Shown here: positions 36,584-44,873 of the stretch, piece by piece
Layout of the letters: each line of letters begins with the position of its first letter
Position numbering within the stretch: the first letter of the stretch is position 1
Assembly (NCBI RefSeq): GCF_000758605.1
Contig: NZ_CP009282.1
Coordinates: forward strand, 3,038,001-3,102,000
Source of the DNA: Paenibacillus sp. FSL R5-0912
GTDB lineage: Bacteria; Bacillota; Bacilli; Paenibacillales; Paenibacillaceae
Reading direction: 5' to 3'
Length of the DNA: 64,000 bases
The notes under the pieces: generated by a model
The model's input: only the letters and a program-made list of their open reading frames with translations
Databases searched by the model: none
Told to the model about the DNA's origin: nothing
Made by a program: the position numbers and the translations under genes

Positions 36584-38497
36584 ATGCCGATGTTTAAAAA
36601 ACTCTTGGTCATTGCAATAACCCTTGTCTTATTCCTAAACGGTCTGCCCATGATGTCTGTGTCTGCTGCAAATAATGCCACGGCCAAGCAGCCGGGGAAT
36701 TCCAATCCTCTGATGGATCACAAGCTGGGTGCCGATCCTTTCGCCCTGACGTATAACGGAAGAGTCTATGTCTATATGTCCAGCGATGCCTACGTTTATA
36801 ACAGCAACGGAACCGTGAAGGACAATGATTTCAGCGCCTTGAATAAAATCAATGTCATCTCCTCGGCGGATATGGTGAACTGGACAGATCACGGCGCCAT
36901 TCCGGTGGCCGGAGCCAATAATGTCAACGGCAGCGCCGGCATTGCCAAATGGGCCTCTCTCTCCTGGGCGCCTTCGGCGGCGGTGAAAAAAATTAACGGA
37001 CAGGATAAATTTTTCCTGTATTTTGCAAACGGTGCATCAGGCATCGGCGTGTTAACAGCCAATTCTCCGATTGGCCCCTGGTCGGATCCGCTGGGCAAAG
37101 CGCTGGTGACAGGGTCTACTCCCGGCATGTCCGGCGTGACCTGGCTGTTTGATCCGGCTGTCCTGGTGGACGATGACGGCAGCGGATATCTGTATGCCGG
37201 CGGGGGAATCCCCAACACTTCGGACCCGGCATCTGTAGCCAATCCCCGCACAGCTCGTGTGCTGAGACTGGGTGCGGATATGACGAGCATTGTTGGAAGC
37301 GCATCCACAATTGACGCTCCCTATATGTTCGAGGATTCGGGAATTCACAAATACGGCGGCAAATATTATTACTCGTATTGCTTCAATTTCTCCGGCACAC
37401 ACCCGGCTGCCTATCCGGCAGGTGAAATCGGGTACATGGTGAGCAGCAGTCCGATGGGACCATTTACGTATACCGGACATTTTCTGAAGAATCCTTATAC
37501 CTTCTTCGGTGTAGGCGGCAACAACCACCATGCGGTATTTAACTTCAATAACCAGTGGTATGTAGTGTATCATGCCCAGACCGTGGCGAAGGCTGTACTC
37601 GGGGACGGCAAAGGCTACCGCTCTCCGCATATCAACAAGCTTGTCCATAATGCAAACGGGACCATTCAGGAGGTTCAGGGAGATCTGGCGGGTATTGCCC
37701 AGATTGCCAATCTGAATCCGTTCACCAGAGTCGAAGCCGAGACCATCGGTTGGAATGCAGGCATTGCTACTGAAGCTACTCAGGCTGCGGGCGGCCCTGT
37801 AAGCAATATGAATGTGACCAGCATTCACAATGGAGACTGGGTTGCCGTCGGCAATGCCGATTTCGGTTCCGGTGCTACCAGCTTCAAGGCTAACGTGGCT
37901 TCTACCACAGGCGGCAAAATCGAACTCCGGCTGGACAGCGCAACCGGACCGCTAGTGGGCACGCTTAATGTCCCTTCTACAGGAGGAGCGCAAGCCTGGC
38001 AGGAGGTAGAAACCTCTGTCACCAATGCGACAGGAGTTCACAGACTCTACCTGGTATTCACCGGATCAGGCTCCGGCAACCTGTTCAATCTGGATTACTG
38101 GCAGTTCTCTGAGGGGGGCACCACGACTCCTTCCAGAAGTAAGGTTGAAGCAGAAGACATGAGCTTAAGCGGCACGTATGCAGGTAAGATCACTACCCCG
38201 TTCAGCGGAGTGGCGTTATACGGGAATGATGACGCGGCTGCGTTCAATCAGTATTTTGCTTTTGGTACTCATAATGTCTCAGTCCGGGGTGCTTCCAGCA
38301 ACTCTGCTACGGCCAAAGTTGATCTGCAGATCGGCGGGGTGACTGTCGGCTCCTTCAGCTTCAGCGGGACTACACCTTCCGTACAGACCCTGTCCAATGT
38401 GGCACACGGCACCGGCAATCAGGAGGTCAAGCTGGTCGTAACCACGGACGATGGAACCTGGGATGTGCTTGTGGACTATATTGAATGGAGCCAATGA
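36584..38497 (+). CDS. xynD: Arabinoxylan arabinofuranohydrolase, GH43-CBM6-CBM36 (XynD/Xyn43A type)
   Basis: 637 aa, secreted (signal ends near SVSAAN). It removes arabinofuranosyl side groups from arabinoxylan. The five-bladed propeller shows the GH43 triad: base Asp51 in LGADPFAL, Asp190 in LFDPAVLVDDDG and acid Glu250 in MFEDSGIHK. The sequence closely follows what I know of B. subtilis XynD through its CBM6 (about 379-510). The C-terminal domain (about 519-637; KVEAEDMSLSGTYAGKI, TAKVDLQIGGVTVGSFSF) matches the calcium-dependent xylan-binding CBM36 of P. polymyxa Xyn43A. A second GH43 gene follows after 29 bp. Confidence 0.94.
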   Translation: MPMFKKLLVIAITLVLFLNGLPMMSVSAANNATAKQPGNSNPLMDHKLGADPFALTYNGRVYVYMSSDAYVYNSNGTVKDNDFSALNKINVISSADMVNWTDHGAIPVAGANNVNGSAGIAKWASLSWAPSAAVKKINGQDKFFLYFANGASGIGVLTANSPIGPWSDPLGKALVTGSTPGMSGVTWLFDPAVLVDDDGSGYLYAGGGIPNTSDPASVANPRTARVLRLGADMTSIVGSASTIDAPYMFEDSGIHKYGGKYYYSYCFNFSGTHPAAYPAGEIGYMVSSSPMGPFTYTGHFLKNPYTFFGVGGNNHHAVFNFNNQWYVVYHAQTVAKAVLGDGKGYRSPHINKLVHNANGTIQEVQGDLAGIAQIANLNPFTRVEAETIGWNAGIATEATQAAGGPVSNMNVTSIHNGDWVAVGNADFGSGATSFKANVASTTGGKIELRLDSATGPLVGTLNVPSTGGAQAWQEVETSVTNATGVHRLYLVFTGSGSGNLFNLDYWQFSEGGTTTPSRSKVEAEDMSLSGTYAGKITTPFSGVALYGNDDAAAFNQYFAFGTHNVSVRGASSNSATAKVDLQIGGVTVGSFSFSGTTPSVQTLSNVAHGTGNQEVKLVVTTDDGTWDVLVDYIEWSQ

Positions 38498-38526
38498 TCG
38501 TACAAGCAGGCAGGAGGTCAGGCACT

Positions 38527-40572
38527 ATGGTCAAAAAAACGGGGCTGTTTTTGCTGGCAATTTCGCTCTTGCTAGGCATACTGTTCAATCCTTCGACGGT
38601 TGCCGCTGCAACATTTACCAATCCGTTCATCTATGCCGATGCCCCGGACAATGATGTAATTAGGGTAGGCGGCGTATATTATATGACCAGCACCACCATG
38701 CACATGAACCCCGGCGTTCCCATCATGAAGTCCTATGATCTGGTGAACTGGGAGATCGTGAACTACGTCTACGATACCTATGCTAACGGCGATGCACAGA
38801 ATCTGAACAACGGACAGAATGAGTACGGCAAGGGTTCCTGGGCAAGCAGCCTCAGATACAATAACGGTATCTACTATGTGAGCTTTGGGTCCAATTCTAC
38901 CGGCAAAACCTATATCTATCAGACGGCGGATATTGAAAATGGTCCATGGATCTCATCTGTGCTGGGCAGCTATTATCATGACGCGTCGCTGCTGTTCGAT
39001 AACGGCCGGGTGTTCCTGGTATACGGTGTCGATAATATCAGCCTGATTGAGCTGACGGCGGACGCCAAAGCTATCAAGTCAGGAGGAATCAACCAGGTTA
39101 TTATCCCCGGCTCCAGCAATATTGCCGGTTCAAGCTTCATTGTGAAGGCGGAAGGTGCGCATATCCAGAAGATCAACGGCTATTATTATGTCTTTCTGAT
39201 CTGCTGGCCTTCGGGAAGCGGACGCACACAATTGACTTACCGCTCCACCAGCTTAACCGGTGGCTATACGGGTCAGGTATCACTTAACGACTCCGGCATT
39301 GCCCAGGGCGGAATCGTGGACACGCCATCCGGCTCCTGGTATGCCATGCTCTTCAGGGACAGCGGAGCGGTTGGACGGATGCCGTATCTGGTTCCGGTAT
39401 CCTGGTCCGGCAACTGGCCGGTCTTCGGAAGCGGGGGCAAAGCGCCGCGCACGCTGAATATGCCTGCTGAAGGCTATCCTGTGAAGAAGGTGTACGCGTC
39501 CGATGAGTTCTCAGCGGCTTCCGCCTCTGCGGAGCTAATTGTGAATGGCGGCTTTGAAGCGGCAGACATCAGCCCTTGGATGAATAACAATACGGCAGCG
39601 GTGGCCGTTACTGCTGCGGAACGTTATAGCGGTTCGAGCAGCGTACTGGTCAGCGGGAGACAACAGACGGGTGCAGGACTGAAGCAGGATCTCACCGGGA
39701 AGGTGACCGCTGGCACAGTCTATATGTTCTCGGCAAAGGTTAAATACACGACAGGCCCGGCTACCAAGTCCTTTAACCTGGATATCCAGAATGGGCCAAG
39801 CTATACCGGTATTACGATTCTGGGCTCTGCCACATTGACCCGGGGAGAGTGGGGCACCATCCAGGGAACCTATACACTTCCCGCCGGTGCCGATCTGTCC
39901 CAGACCTTTATTTTTGTTGAAACCCCTTACAATTCTGCTCCGGATGCCGCCAATGACCTGATGAACTTTTATGTGGACGATGTGTCGTTGGCAGGTACAG
40001 CTTCGTCAGAAGCGGAGCTTGCCAAGGTATGGCAGTGGAATCATAATCCCGACAACACCAAGTGGTCCCTGACACAGCGTCCCGGCTTCATGCGGTTAAC
40101 CACCGGCAAGGTAAGCACAAATATTCTGGATGCCCGAAACACGCTGACCCAGCGGACGTTCGGACCGAAAAGCACGGGCGTCACCGCCCTGGAGACCAGC
40201 GGTATGAAGGACGGGGATTACGCAGGTCTGGCTGCATTCCAGGCTAAATACGGCTTCGTGGGTGTGAAAAGGTCCGGCAATTCCAAGTCCATTGTAATGG
40301 TTAATGCCGGCTCCGGATCGATGACTGAAGTGGCAAACGTGCCGCTCAGCCAGAACAGAGTCTATCTGAAGGTGGTCTGTGATTACACCAACCAGACAGA
40401 CAAGGCCTATTTCTACTACAGCCTTGACGGCAGCAACTGGACGTCGGCAGGCAATACGCTGCAGATGTCCTATACAATGCCCCACTTCATGGGCTACCGG
40501 TTTGCACTGTTCAATTATGCAACGAAGGCTGCGGGCGGTTATGCGGATTTTGATTATTTACGTCTGGAATAG
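38527..40572 (+). CDS. Secreted GH43 enzyme (GH43_12-like) with an inserted CBM4/9-like domain
   Basis: 681 aa from ATG 38527, chosen for AGGAGG nine bases upstream; a longer frame starts inside the previous gene. Signal peptide to TVAAAT. The propeller has YADAPDNDVIRVGG (base near Asp41), Asp152 in YYHDASLLFD and acid Glu209 in KAEGAHIQK. The family's C-terminal sandwich normally starts right after DEF and runs into WQWNHNPDNTKWSL. Here DEF (326-328) and WQWNHNP (from 502) are separated by a complete carbohydrate-binding sandwich (ELIVNGGFEAADISPW to FYVDDVSLAG, about 333-497). Likely beta-xylosidase or arabinofuranosidase acting outside the cell. Confidence 0.9.
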   Translation: MVKKTGLFLLAISLLLGILFNPSTVAAATFTNPFIYADAPDNDVIRVGGVYYMTSTTMHMNPGVPIMKSYDLVNWEIVNYVYDTYANGDAQNLNNGQNEYGKGSWASSLRYNNGIYYVSFGSNSTGKTYIYQTADIENGPWISSVLGSYYHDASLLFDNGRVFLVYGVDNISLIELTADAKAIKSGGINQVIIPGSSNIAGSSFIVKAEGAHIQKINGYYYVFLICWPSGSGRTQLTYRSTSLTGGYTGQVSLNDSGIAQGGIVDTPSGSWYAMLFRDSGAVGRMPYLVPVSWSGNWPVFGSGGKAPRTLNMPAEGYPVKKVYASDEFSAASASAELIVNGGFEAADISPWMNNNTAAVAVTAAERYSGSSSVLVSGRQQTGAGLKQDLTGKVTAGTVYMFSAKVKYTTGPATKSFNLDIQNGPSYTGITILGSATLTRGEWGTIQGTYTLPAGADLSQTFIFVETPYNSAPDAANDLMNFYVDDVSLAGTASSEAELAKVWQWNHNPDNTKWSLTQRPGFMRLTTGKVSTNILDARNTLTQRTFGPKSTGVTALETSGMKDGDYAGLAAFQAKYGFVGVKRSGNSKSIVMVNAGSGSMTEVANVPLSQNRVYLKVVCDYTNQTDKAYFYYSLDGSNWTSAGNTLQMSYTMPHFMGYRFALFNYATKAAGGYADFDYLRLE

Positions 40573-40584
40573 CTGCATTTGAAT

Positions 40585-40617
40585 CTAAATAAGAAGCACT
40601 AAAGAAATAAACAAAAA
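40585..40617 (+). repeat. 33-bp repeat after a stop codon, copy 2
   Basis: Partner of 14834-14866 in the opposite orientation; an uninterrupted 23-base match. Starts 13 bp after the GH43 stop. The rest of the 251-bp gap to the next gene holds no other recognised feature. Confidence 0.6.
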
Positions 40618-40823
40618 GCAAAAGAAGCGGAGGGGAAATTTGGAACTGTAGGAGCGGTAGCGACCGCCTTTGTCACCGGATTTCACCTACGAACAGCGGT
40701 TTAAATCAAGAAATCTGGAGACAACAGCGGCCGGAAGTCCAAATGTTCACCGTAGTGACGATGAAGCTTCAAGTTCAAAACTTAAGTGCGTCTTATATAA
40801 TCATCCAAAGGAGATGTATTCAA

Positions 40824-41915
40824 TTGAAGAACAGCATCAAAAAGCTAGTAGGCGGGCTGGCTTTAGCCAGTGTCCTGCTCACCTCTGTCATGGCAGGCAA
40901 CGCCAGCGCAGCACTTACCAATGGACCTAAGTTCCTGGGAAATATCATTGCAGGCAGTGCTCCCGGGAACTTCACCACCTACTGGAATCAGGTCACCCCT
41001 GAGAATGGCACCAAATGGGGAGCGGTCGAAGGCAACCGCAATAATATGAACTGGGGCAATGCGGATATGATCTATAACTATGCGATTAGCAAGAACATCC
41101 CGTTCAAGTTCCATACCCTAGTGTGGGGAAGCCAGGAGCCTAACTGGGTTGCAGGCTTATCGGCAGCGGAGCAAAAGGCGGAGATCAGCTCATTCATTAC
41201 TCAGGCAGGCCAGCGTTATTCCGCAAAGTCAGCCTTTGTGGATGTCGTCAATGAACCGCTGCATGCCAAGCCTTCGTACCGCAATGCCATCGGCGGTGAC
41301 GGAAGCACCGGCTGGGATTGGGTCATCTGGTCCTTCCAGCAAGCACGAGCGGCGTTCCCGAATTCCAAGCTGCTCATCAATGAATATGGCATTATCGGTG
41401 ACCCCAGCTTGACGGATAAGTATGTGACCATTATCAATCACCTGAAGTCCAGAGGACTGATCGACGGAATCGGCATTCAGTGCCATCATTTCAATATGGA
41501 TACAGTTAGCGTCTCTACGATGAATACCGTGCTGGGCAAATTGGCCGCGACAGGCCTGCCTATCTACGTCTCTGAGCTGGATATCACCGGCGACGACAAC
41601 ACACAGCTTAACAGATACAAAGAGAAGTTCCCGGTGCTCTGGAATCATCCTTCGGTAAAAGGCGTAACCCTCTGGGGCTACATCCAGAATCAGACCTGGG
41701 CAGCCAACACCCATCTGGTGAATTCCAACGGCACAGAGCGCCCTGCATTGAAATGGCTGAAGCAATACCTGGGCGGTTCATCGGCTCTTATGGAATCGAC
41801 AGACGCTCAGGAAATTACGGAGAGTACGGACAGTGTGGACAGTACGGACAGTGTGGTCGAGCCAGAGCTTCAACTGGATCTCCAACCAGTGCTGGAACCC
41901 GTTCCGGCTGAGTAA
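40824..41915 (+). CDS. Small secreted GH10 endo-xylanase
   Basis: 363 aa. The TTG at 40824 follows AAAGGAG and gives a signal peptide ending GNASA. The mature enzyme is a single GH10 barrel: WNQVTPENGTKWGAVEG, HTLVWGSQEPNW, acid/base Glu144 in VVNEPLHA, GIGIQCHHFN, nucleophile Glu251 in YVSELDIT and VTLWGYIQ. After the barrel the protein ends in a 45-residue acidic Ser/Thr/Glu tail containing an 18-base tandem duplication, instead of a binding module. It makes short xylo-oligosaccharides from soluble xylan and complements the surface-bound enzyme. Confidence 0.94.
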   Translation: MKNSIKKLVGGLALASVLLTSVMAGNASAALTNGPKFLGNIIAGSAPGNFTTYWNQVTPENGTKWGAVEGNRNNMNWGNADMIYNYAISKNIPFKFHTLVWGSQEPNWVAGLSAAEQKAEISSFITQAGQRYSAKSAFVDVVNEPLHAKPSYRNAIGGDGSTGWDWVIWSFQQARAAFPNSKLLINEYGIIGDPSLTDKYVTIINHLKSRGLIDGIGIQCHHFNMDTVSVSTMNTVLGKLAATGLPIYVSELDITGDDNTQLNRYKEKFPVLWNHPSVKGVTLWGYIQNQTWAANTHLVNSNGTERPALKWLKQYLGGSSALMESTDAQEITESTDSVDSTDSVVEPELQLDLQPVLEPVPAE

Positions 41916-41985
41916 GCTGAAGCAGGCCTTCAGCATAAGGGCTGTTGTCAAAGTGTGAACAAGGCTGTTTCTGATGCGTGAATAT

Positions 41986-42033
41986 GGCTGCTCCCCATGC
42001 GCGGTAAGACGCGCCGGGAGCAGCCTTTTTTTT
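41986..42033 (+). terminator. Terminator after the GH10 gene
   Basis: Perfect 10-bp stem (GGCTGCTCCC and complement) with a 20-base loop, followed by eight T residues. The first repeat array starts eight bases later. Confidence 0.85.
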
Positions 42034-42040
42034 GTGAGAT

Positions 42041-42549
42041 GGGGAGTGCGGAGGCGTTCGAGCGGAATGTAAGCGAAAAACCGAACACATTGGGGAGTGC
42101 GGAGGCGTGCGAGCGGAATGTAAGCGAAAAACCGGCACATTGGGGAGTGCGGAGTCGTTCGAGCGGAATGTAAGCGAAAAACCGAACACATTGGGGAGTG
42201 CGGAGTCGTTCGAGCGGAATGTAATCGAAAAACCGAACACATTGGGGAGTGCAGAGGCGTGTGGGCGGAATGTAATCGAAAAACCGAACACATTGGGGAG
42301 TGCAGCGGCGTGCGAGCGGAATGTAATCGGAAAGCCGAACACATTGGGCAGTGCAGAGGCGTGTGGGCGGAATGTAAGCGAAAAACCGAACACATTGGGG
42401 AGTGCGGAGTCGTTCGAGCGGAATGTAAGCGGAAAACCGAACACATTGGGCAGTGCGGAGGCGTACGAGCGGAATGTAATCGAAAAACCGAACACATTGG
42501 GGAGTGCGGAGTCGTTCGAGCGGAATGTAAGCGGAAAACCGAACACATT
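42041..42549 (+). repeat. Tandem array 1: ten units of 51 bp with a conserved 28-nt core
   Basis: Unit starts are 42041, 42092, 42142, 42193, 42244, 42295, 42346, 42397, 42448 and 42499. All units are 51 bp except the second, which lost one base. Each unit has a 23-nt GC-rich half (type GGAGTGCGGAGGCGTTCGAG) with scattered substitutions and a core running AATGTAAGCGAAAAACCG to ACACATTGG. The core ends AATGT and ACATT are complementary. The period is a multiple of three and lacks stops in several frames, so long repetitive frames appear on both strands; none has a ribosome site or a domain. 41916-42733 holds no supported gene. Confidence 0.95.
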
Positions 42550-42653
42550 GTACTTGTGTAGCTGGACCATAAGGTCTTTTGTGATCTTCATCTTGCGTTC
42601 GCTGACCAAAAGTGGCACACTAGTAAAAGATACAGTAAACGTGGCAAAGAATG

Positions 42654-42690
42654 CCCCGCTCCCTTCTCTTTAAGAAGGCGGCGGGGTTTT
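42654..42690 (+). terminator. Terminator-like hairpin between array 1 and the nuclease-like gene
   Basis: CCCCGCTCCCTTC pairs with GAAGGCGGCGGGG (two mismatches) and is followed by TTTT. No annotated gene ends here. If functional, it would terminate transcripts crossing array 1, so the array itself may be transcribed. Confidence 0.55.
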
Positions 42691-42733
42691 GTGCGTTTAG
42701 AGATTAATTTTATTGCAAAGCGGGGGAATTGGA

Positions 42734-43414
42734 GTGGGATTTACAGAAGAACATGACCATTGGTTAAGCAATCATTTGAAACGAAGAAAGGGGGAGCGGC
42801 TTGATGCGCTAAAGCGGGGGCATAGCTACGGTAACCGCTTATTCGTGGAATATGTGTGGTGGCCGCTTGTTGGATATTTTCAGGGACTCCATCCGGAATA
42901 TGAAGTTAAGGACTGGCGTGGGAGATCGTATTTTATTGATTTACTGTGGAAGGTCGGTTCCTCGCGTATTGCATTTGAGATTATGGATTATGGATCGCAT
43001 GGCACGGACCGGAGCAAATACCGGATGGACTTGAATCGCGGTCTCTTCCTGCAATCACAGGACTACATGGTTCTCTATATCTCGCTGGATGAGATGAAAG
43101 ACAATCCGCCTTTTGTTCTCTCCACAATGCGGAACGTTCTGGCTCCTTATTTGTCGGCCGGAACTGCTAATAAAAGAAAAGACAAATCCTATTCTCGAAT
43201 TGAACGAGATCTGATGCGGTTAGCCATCCGTAACCACCGTGTCCTCCGTCCGGGTGATGCCGCGAGAGAACTTGAGCTACATAATACGACAGTTATTAAA
43301 TACAGCCGTATGCTGGTGGATAAGGGGAAATTTCGCCCTGTAGCGAGAGGGGTATCTCCACGAGTTACATACTACGAGTATATAGGTACCATTCAAAGCC
43401 CGGATTTGGTCTGA
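42734..43414 (+). CDS. PD-(D/E)XK-like protein with C-terminal winged helix, between two repeat arrays
   Basis: 226 aa from a GTG at 42734 (GGGGGA six bases upstream); an upstream TTG at 42713 is possible. The N-terminal half shows the strand pattern of DUF559/Vsr-like restriction-endonuclease folds: Glu39 in LFVEYVWW, Asp69 in YFIDLLW, Glu82 in IAFEIMDYG, then helix KYRMDLNRGLFLQSQ and strand YMVLYIS. The canonical E-x-K lysine is Met84, so catalysis is doubtful or uses another residue. Residues about 153-220 form a winged helix (RIERDLMRLAIRNHRVLR, HNTTVIKYSRMLVDKG, then VTYYEYIG). Role unknown. The gene lies between two arrays that share a core. Confidence 0.7.
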   Translation: MGFTEEHDHWLSNHLKRRKGERLDALKRGHSYGNRLFVEYVWWPLVGYFQGLHPEYEVKDWRGRSYFIDLLWKVGSSRIAFEIMDYGSHGTDRSKYRMDLNRGLFLQSQDYMVLYISLDEMKDNPPFVLSTMRNVLAPYLSAGTANKRKDKSYSRIERDLMRLAIRNHRVLRPGDAARELELHNTTVIKYSRMLVDKGKFRPVARGVSPRVTYYEYIGTIQSPDLV

Positions 43415-43431
43415 AGAATAGTACAACCCGG

Positions 43432-43754
43432 AATGTAAGCGAAAAACCGAACACATTGGACGCTGCGTGGGCGCGTAGGCCAAATGTAAGCGAAAAACCG
43501 AACACATTGGACGCTAGCGTGGGCGCGTGGGCCAAATATAAGCGAAAAACCGAACACATTGGACGCTGCGTGGGCGCGTGGGCCAAATGTAAGCGAAAAA
43601 CCGAACACATTGGACGCTGCGTGGGCGCGTGGGCCAAATGCAAGCGAAAAACCGAACACATTGGGCGGTGCTGAGGTGGATGGGCCAAATGTAAGCGAAA
43701 AACCGAACACATTGGACGCTGCGTGGGCGTGTGGGCCAAATGTATGCGAAAAAC
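43432..43754 (+). repeat. Tandem array 2: six units plus a partial one, same core as array 1
   Basis: Cores start at 43432, 43483, 43535, 43586, 43637, 43688 and 43739 (partial). The period is 51 bp, once 52. The core (AATGTAAGCGAAAAACCG to ACACATTGG) and its orientation are those of array 1, but the 23-nt partner half is a different sequence (type ACGCTGCGTGGGCGCGTGGG). The fifth unit carries a third variant (GCGGTGCTGAGGTGGATGGG). The array begins 17 bp after the nuclease-like gene. 43415-43825 holds no gene. Confidence 0.95.
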
Positions 43755-43825
43755 TTAGCACCAGCACCAACATCGCTCACCCGCATAGGTAAGTTTCCCC
43801 GCGCCCACCAAGGCATCCGCCAATC

Positions 43826-44671
43826 TCACCCCCCACCCCCATCCGCCGGAGGAAGGGGTACAATCCCCTCCCTATACACCTTCCTGTACTGTGACGGCGT
43901 GTAAGAAGTAACCTTCTTGAAGATCTTAGAGAAATACAGCGGGTCGTGGTAGCCGACCGAATAAGCCAGTGATTTAACAGATAACCGGGACTCGCCCAGC
44001 AGCTCGCAGGCCCGCTGAATCCGGAAGGCGGTCAGATAACCTGAGATGGAGGTGCCCGTCTCCTTCTTGAACAGCCGGAACAAGTAGCTGCGCTCGATTG
44101 TGACATAATCCACGACATCCAGAACCGACAAGGAAGACTTCCAAAAGTTCCTCTCCATATATGCCTTGGCTGAACCTACATAGTCTTTCTTGAGGGAGGC
44201 CTGTTCGCTTGGATAATACTCCATGTAATAGGTTAGCAACAGACGAAGTCCGGCATCCGACCGCTCCCGTTCATACGGCTCCAGTGCATTCGCCTCGACT
44301 CTGTCGAACAGGGGCTTGAGGTCCTGCGGAGCAGCCGCTGCAACGGGGTGATCCGGTGACATATGAATCATCTCCAATAACCGCAAGGCCTCCGCACCAC
44401 CACATTCAATCCAGCAATACGCCCACGGGTCCTGCGGATCAGGATAATAATACACCTCCATCTGCGGGAAAATAATGAAGCTGTCTCCGGCCTCCAGAGG
44501 ATAAACCGCCTGGCTTGTCTTCAAATACCCCCTGCCGCTTACGATATAATGCAGGGCATAGACATCACGGACACCTGGTCCCCATCTGTGCAGATTTGGA
44601 GGCTTATACCCGTTCCCCTTCACCATCGGTCCCTCGCTGAGTCCATATTCCTTAGCATTCATAGTCAGCAC
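43826..44671 (-). CDS. AraC-family regulator, cupin type, divergent from the Lpl operon
   Basis: 281 aa. GTG start at 44671 with AAAGGA five bases upstream; ATG 44662 is the alternative. The N-terminal arabinose-binding-like cupin (ALHYIVSGRGYLKTSQAVYP, LEAGDSFIIFPQ) precedes a double helix-turn-helix (IERSYLFRLFKKETGTSI, HDPLYFSKIFKKVTSYTPSQ). It is unlike the two 285-aa paralogues in its sensor half. It lies 202 bp from the divergent ABC operon, which it probably activates. Confidence 0.88.
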   Translation of the reverse strand: MLTMNAKEYGLSEGPMVKGNGYKPPNLHRWGPGVRDVYALHYIVSGRGYLKTSQAVYPLEAGDSFIIFPQMEVYYYPDPQDPWAYCWIECGGAEALRLLEMIHMSPDHPVAAAAPQDLKPLFDRVEANALEPYERERSDAGLRLLLTYYMEYYPSEQASLKKDYVGSAKAYMERNFWKSSLSVLDVVDYVTIERSYLFRLFKKETGTSISGYLTAFRIQRACELLGESRLSVKSLAYSVGYHDPLYFSKIFKKVTSYTPSQYRKVYREGIVPLPPADGGGG

Positions 44672-44793
44672 CCGTATCCTTTAACAGTATGATACTACTA
44701 GGGTATAGCAATCTGACGAATAAAGATAGATCGCTTGAATCGGGACCGCACTTCAAATCGACAACCGCACCTTTCCGTAACCGCATGTAAAAA

Positions 44794-44807
44794 TGACAAC
44801 GCTTTCT
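44794..44807 (+). promoter_or_regulatory. CcpA cre site before the Lpl-type operon
   Basis: TGACAACGCTTTCT matches the cre consensus TGWAARCGYTWNCW at 13 of 14 positions and lies 66 bp before the ribosome site of the transporter operon. It predicts carbon catabolite repression. Confidence 0.55.
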
Positions 44808-44873
44808 TAAGAATGTTGGCTTACGCCGTCCCTGGGCTTGAAGGTAAACTGAAGGTACAAGGGAGGAGCGAAT

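Noticed and set aside
40774..40801. TTCAAA-16-TATAAT promoter before the small GH10 gene
   Set aside because: The -10 box ends six bases before the ribosome site, so the transcript would begin within or after it; the real promoter is probably further upstream.
41778..42618. Long minus-strand frames through array 1 with MCSVFRLHSA-type and NVFGFSLTF-type repeats
   Set aside because: Same cause as the plus-strand frame; similar frames recur in array 2 on the minus strand. No start signal or domain.
42107..42673. 188-codon repetitive frame on the plus strand through array 1
   Set aside because: The 51-bp period without stops gives open frames on both strands. There is no ribosome site, and the one-base loss in unit 2 breaks the frame of the first unit, which argues against selection for coding.
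42041..43754. CRISPR array
   Set aside because: The segments between cores are near-identical within each array and no cas gene is present; the organisation is tandem repetition, not unique spacers.
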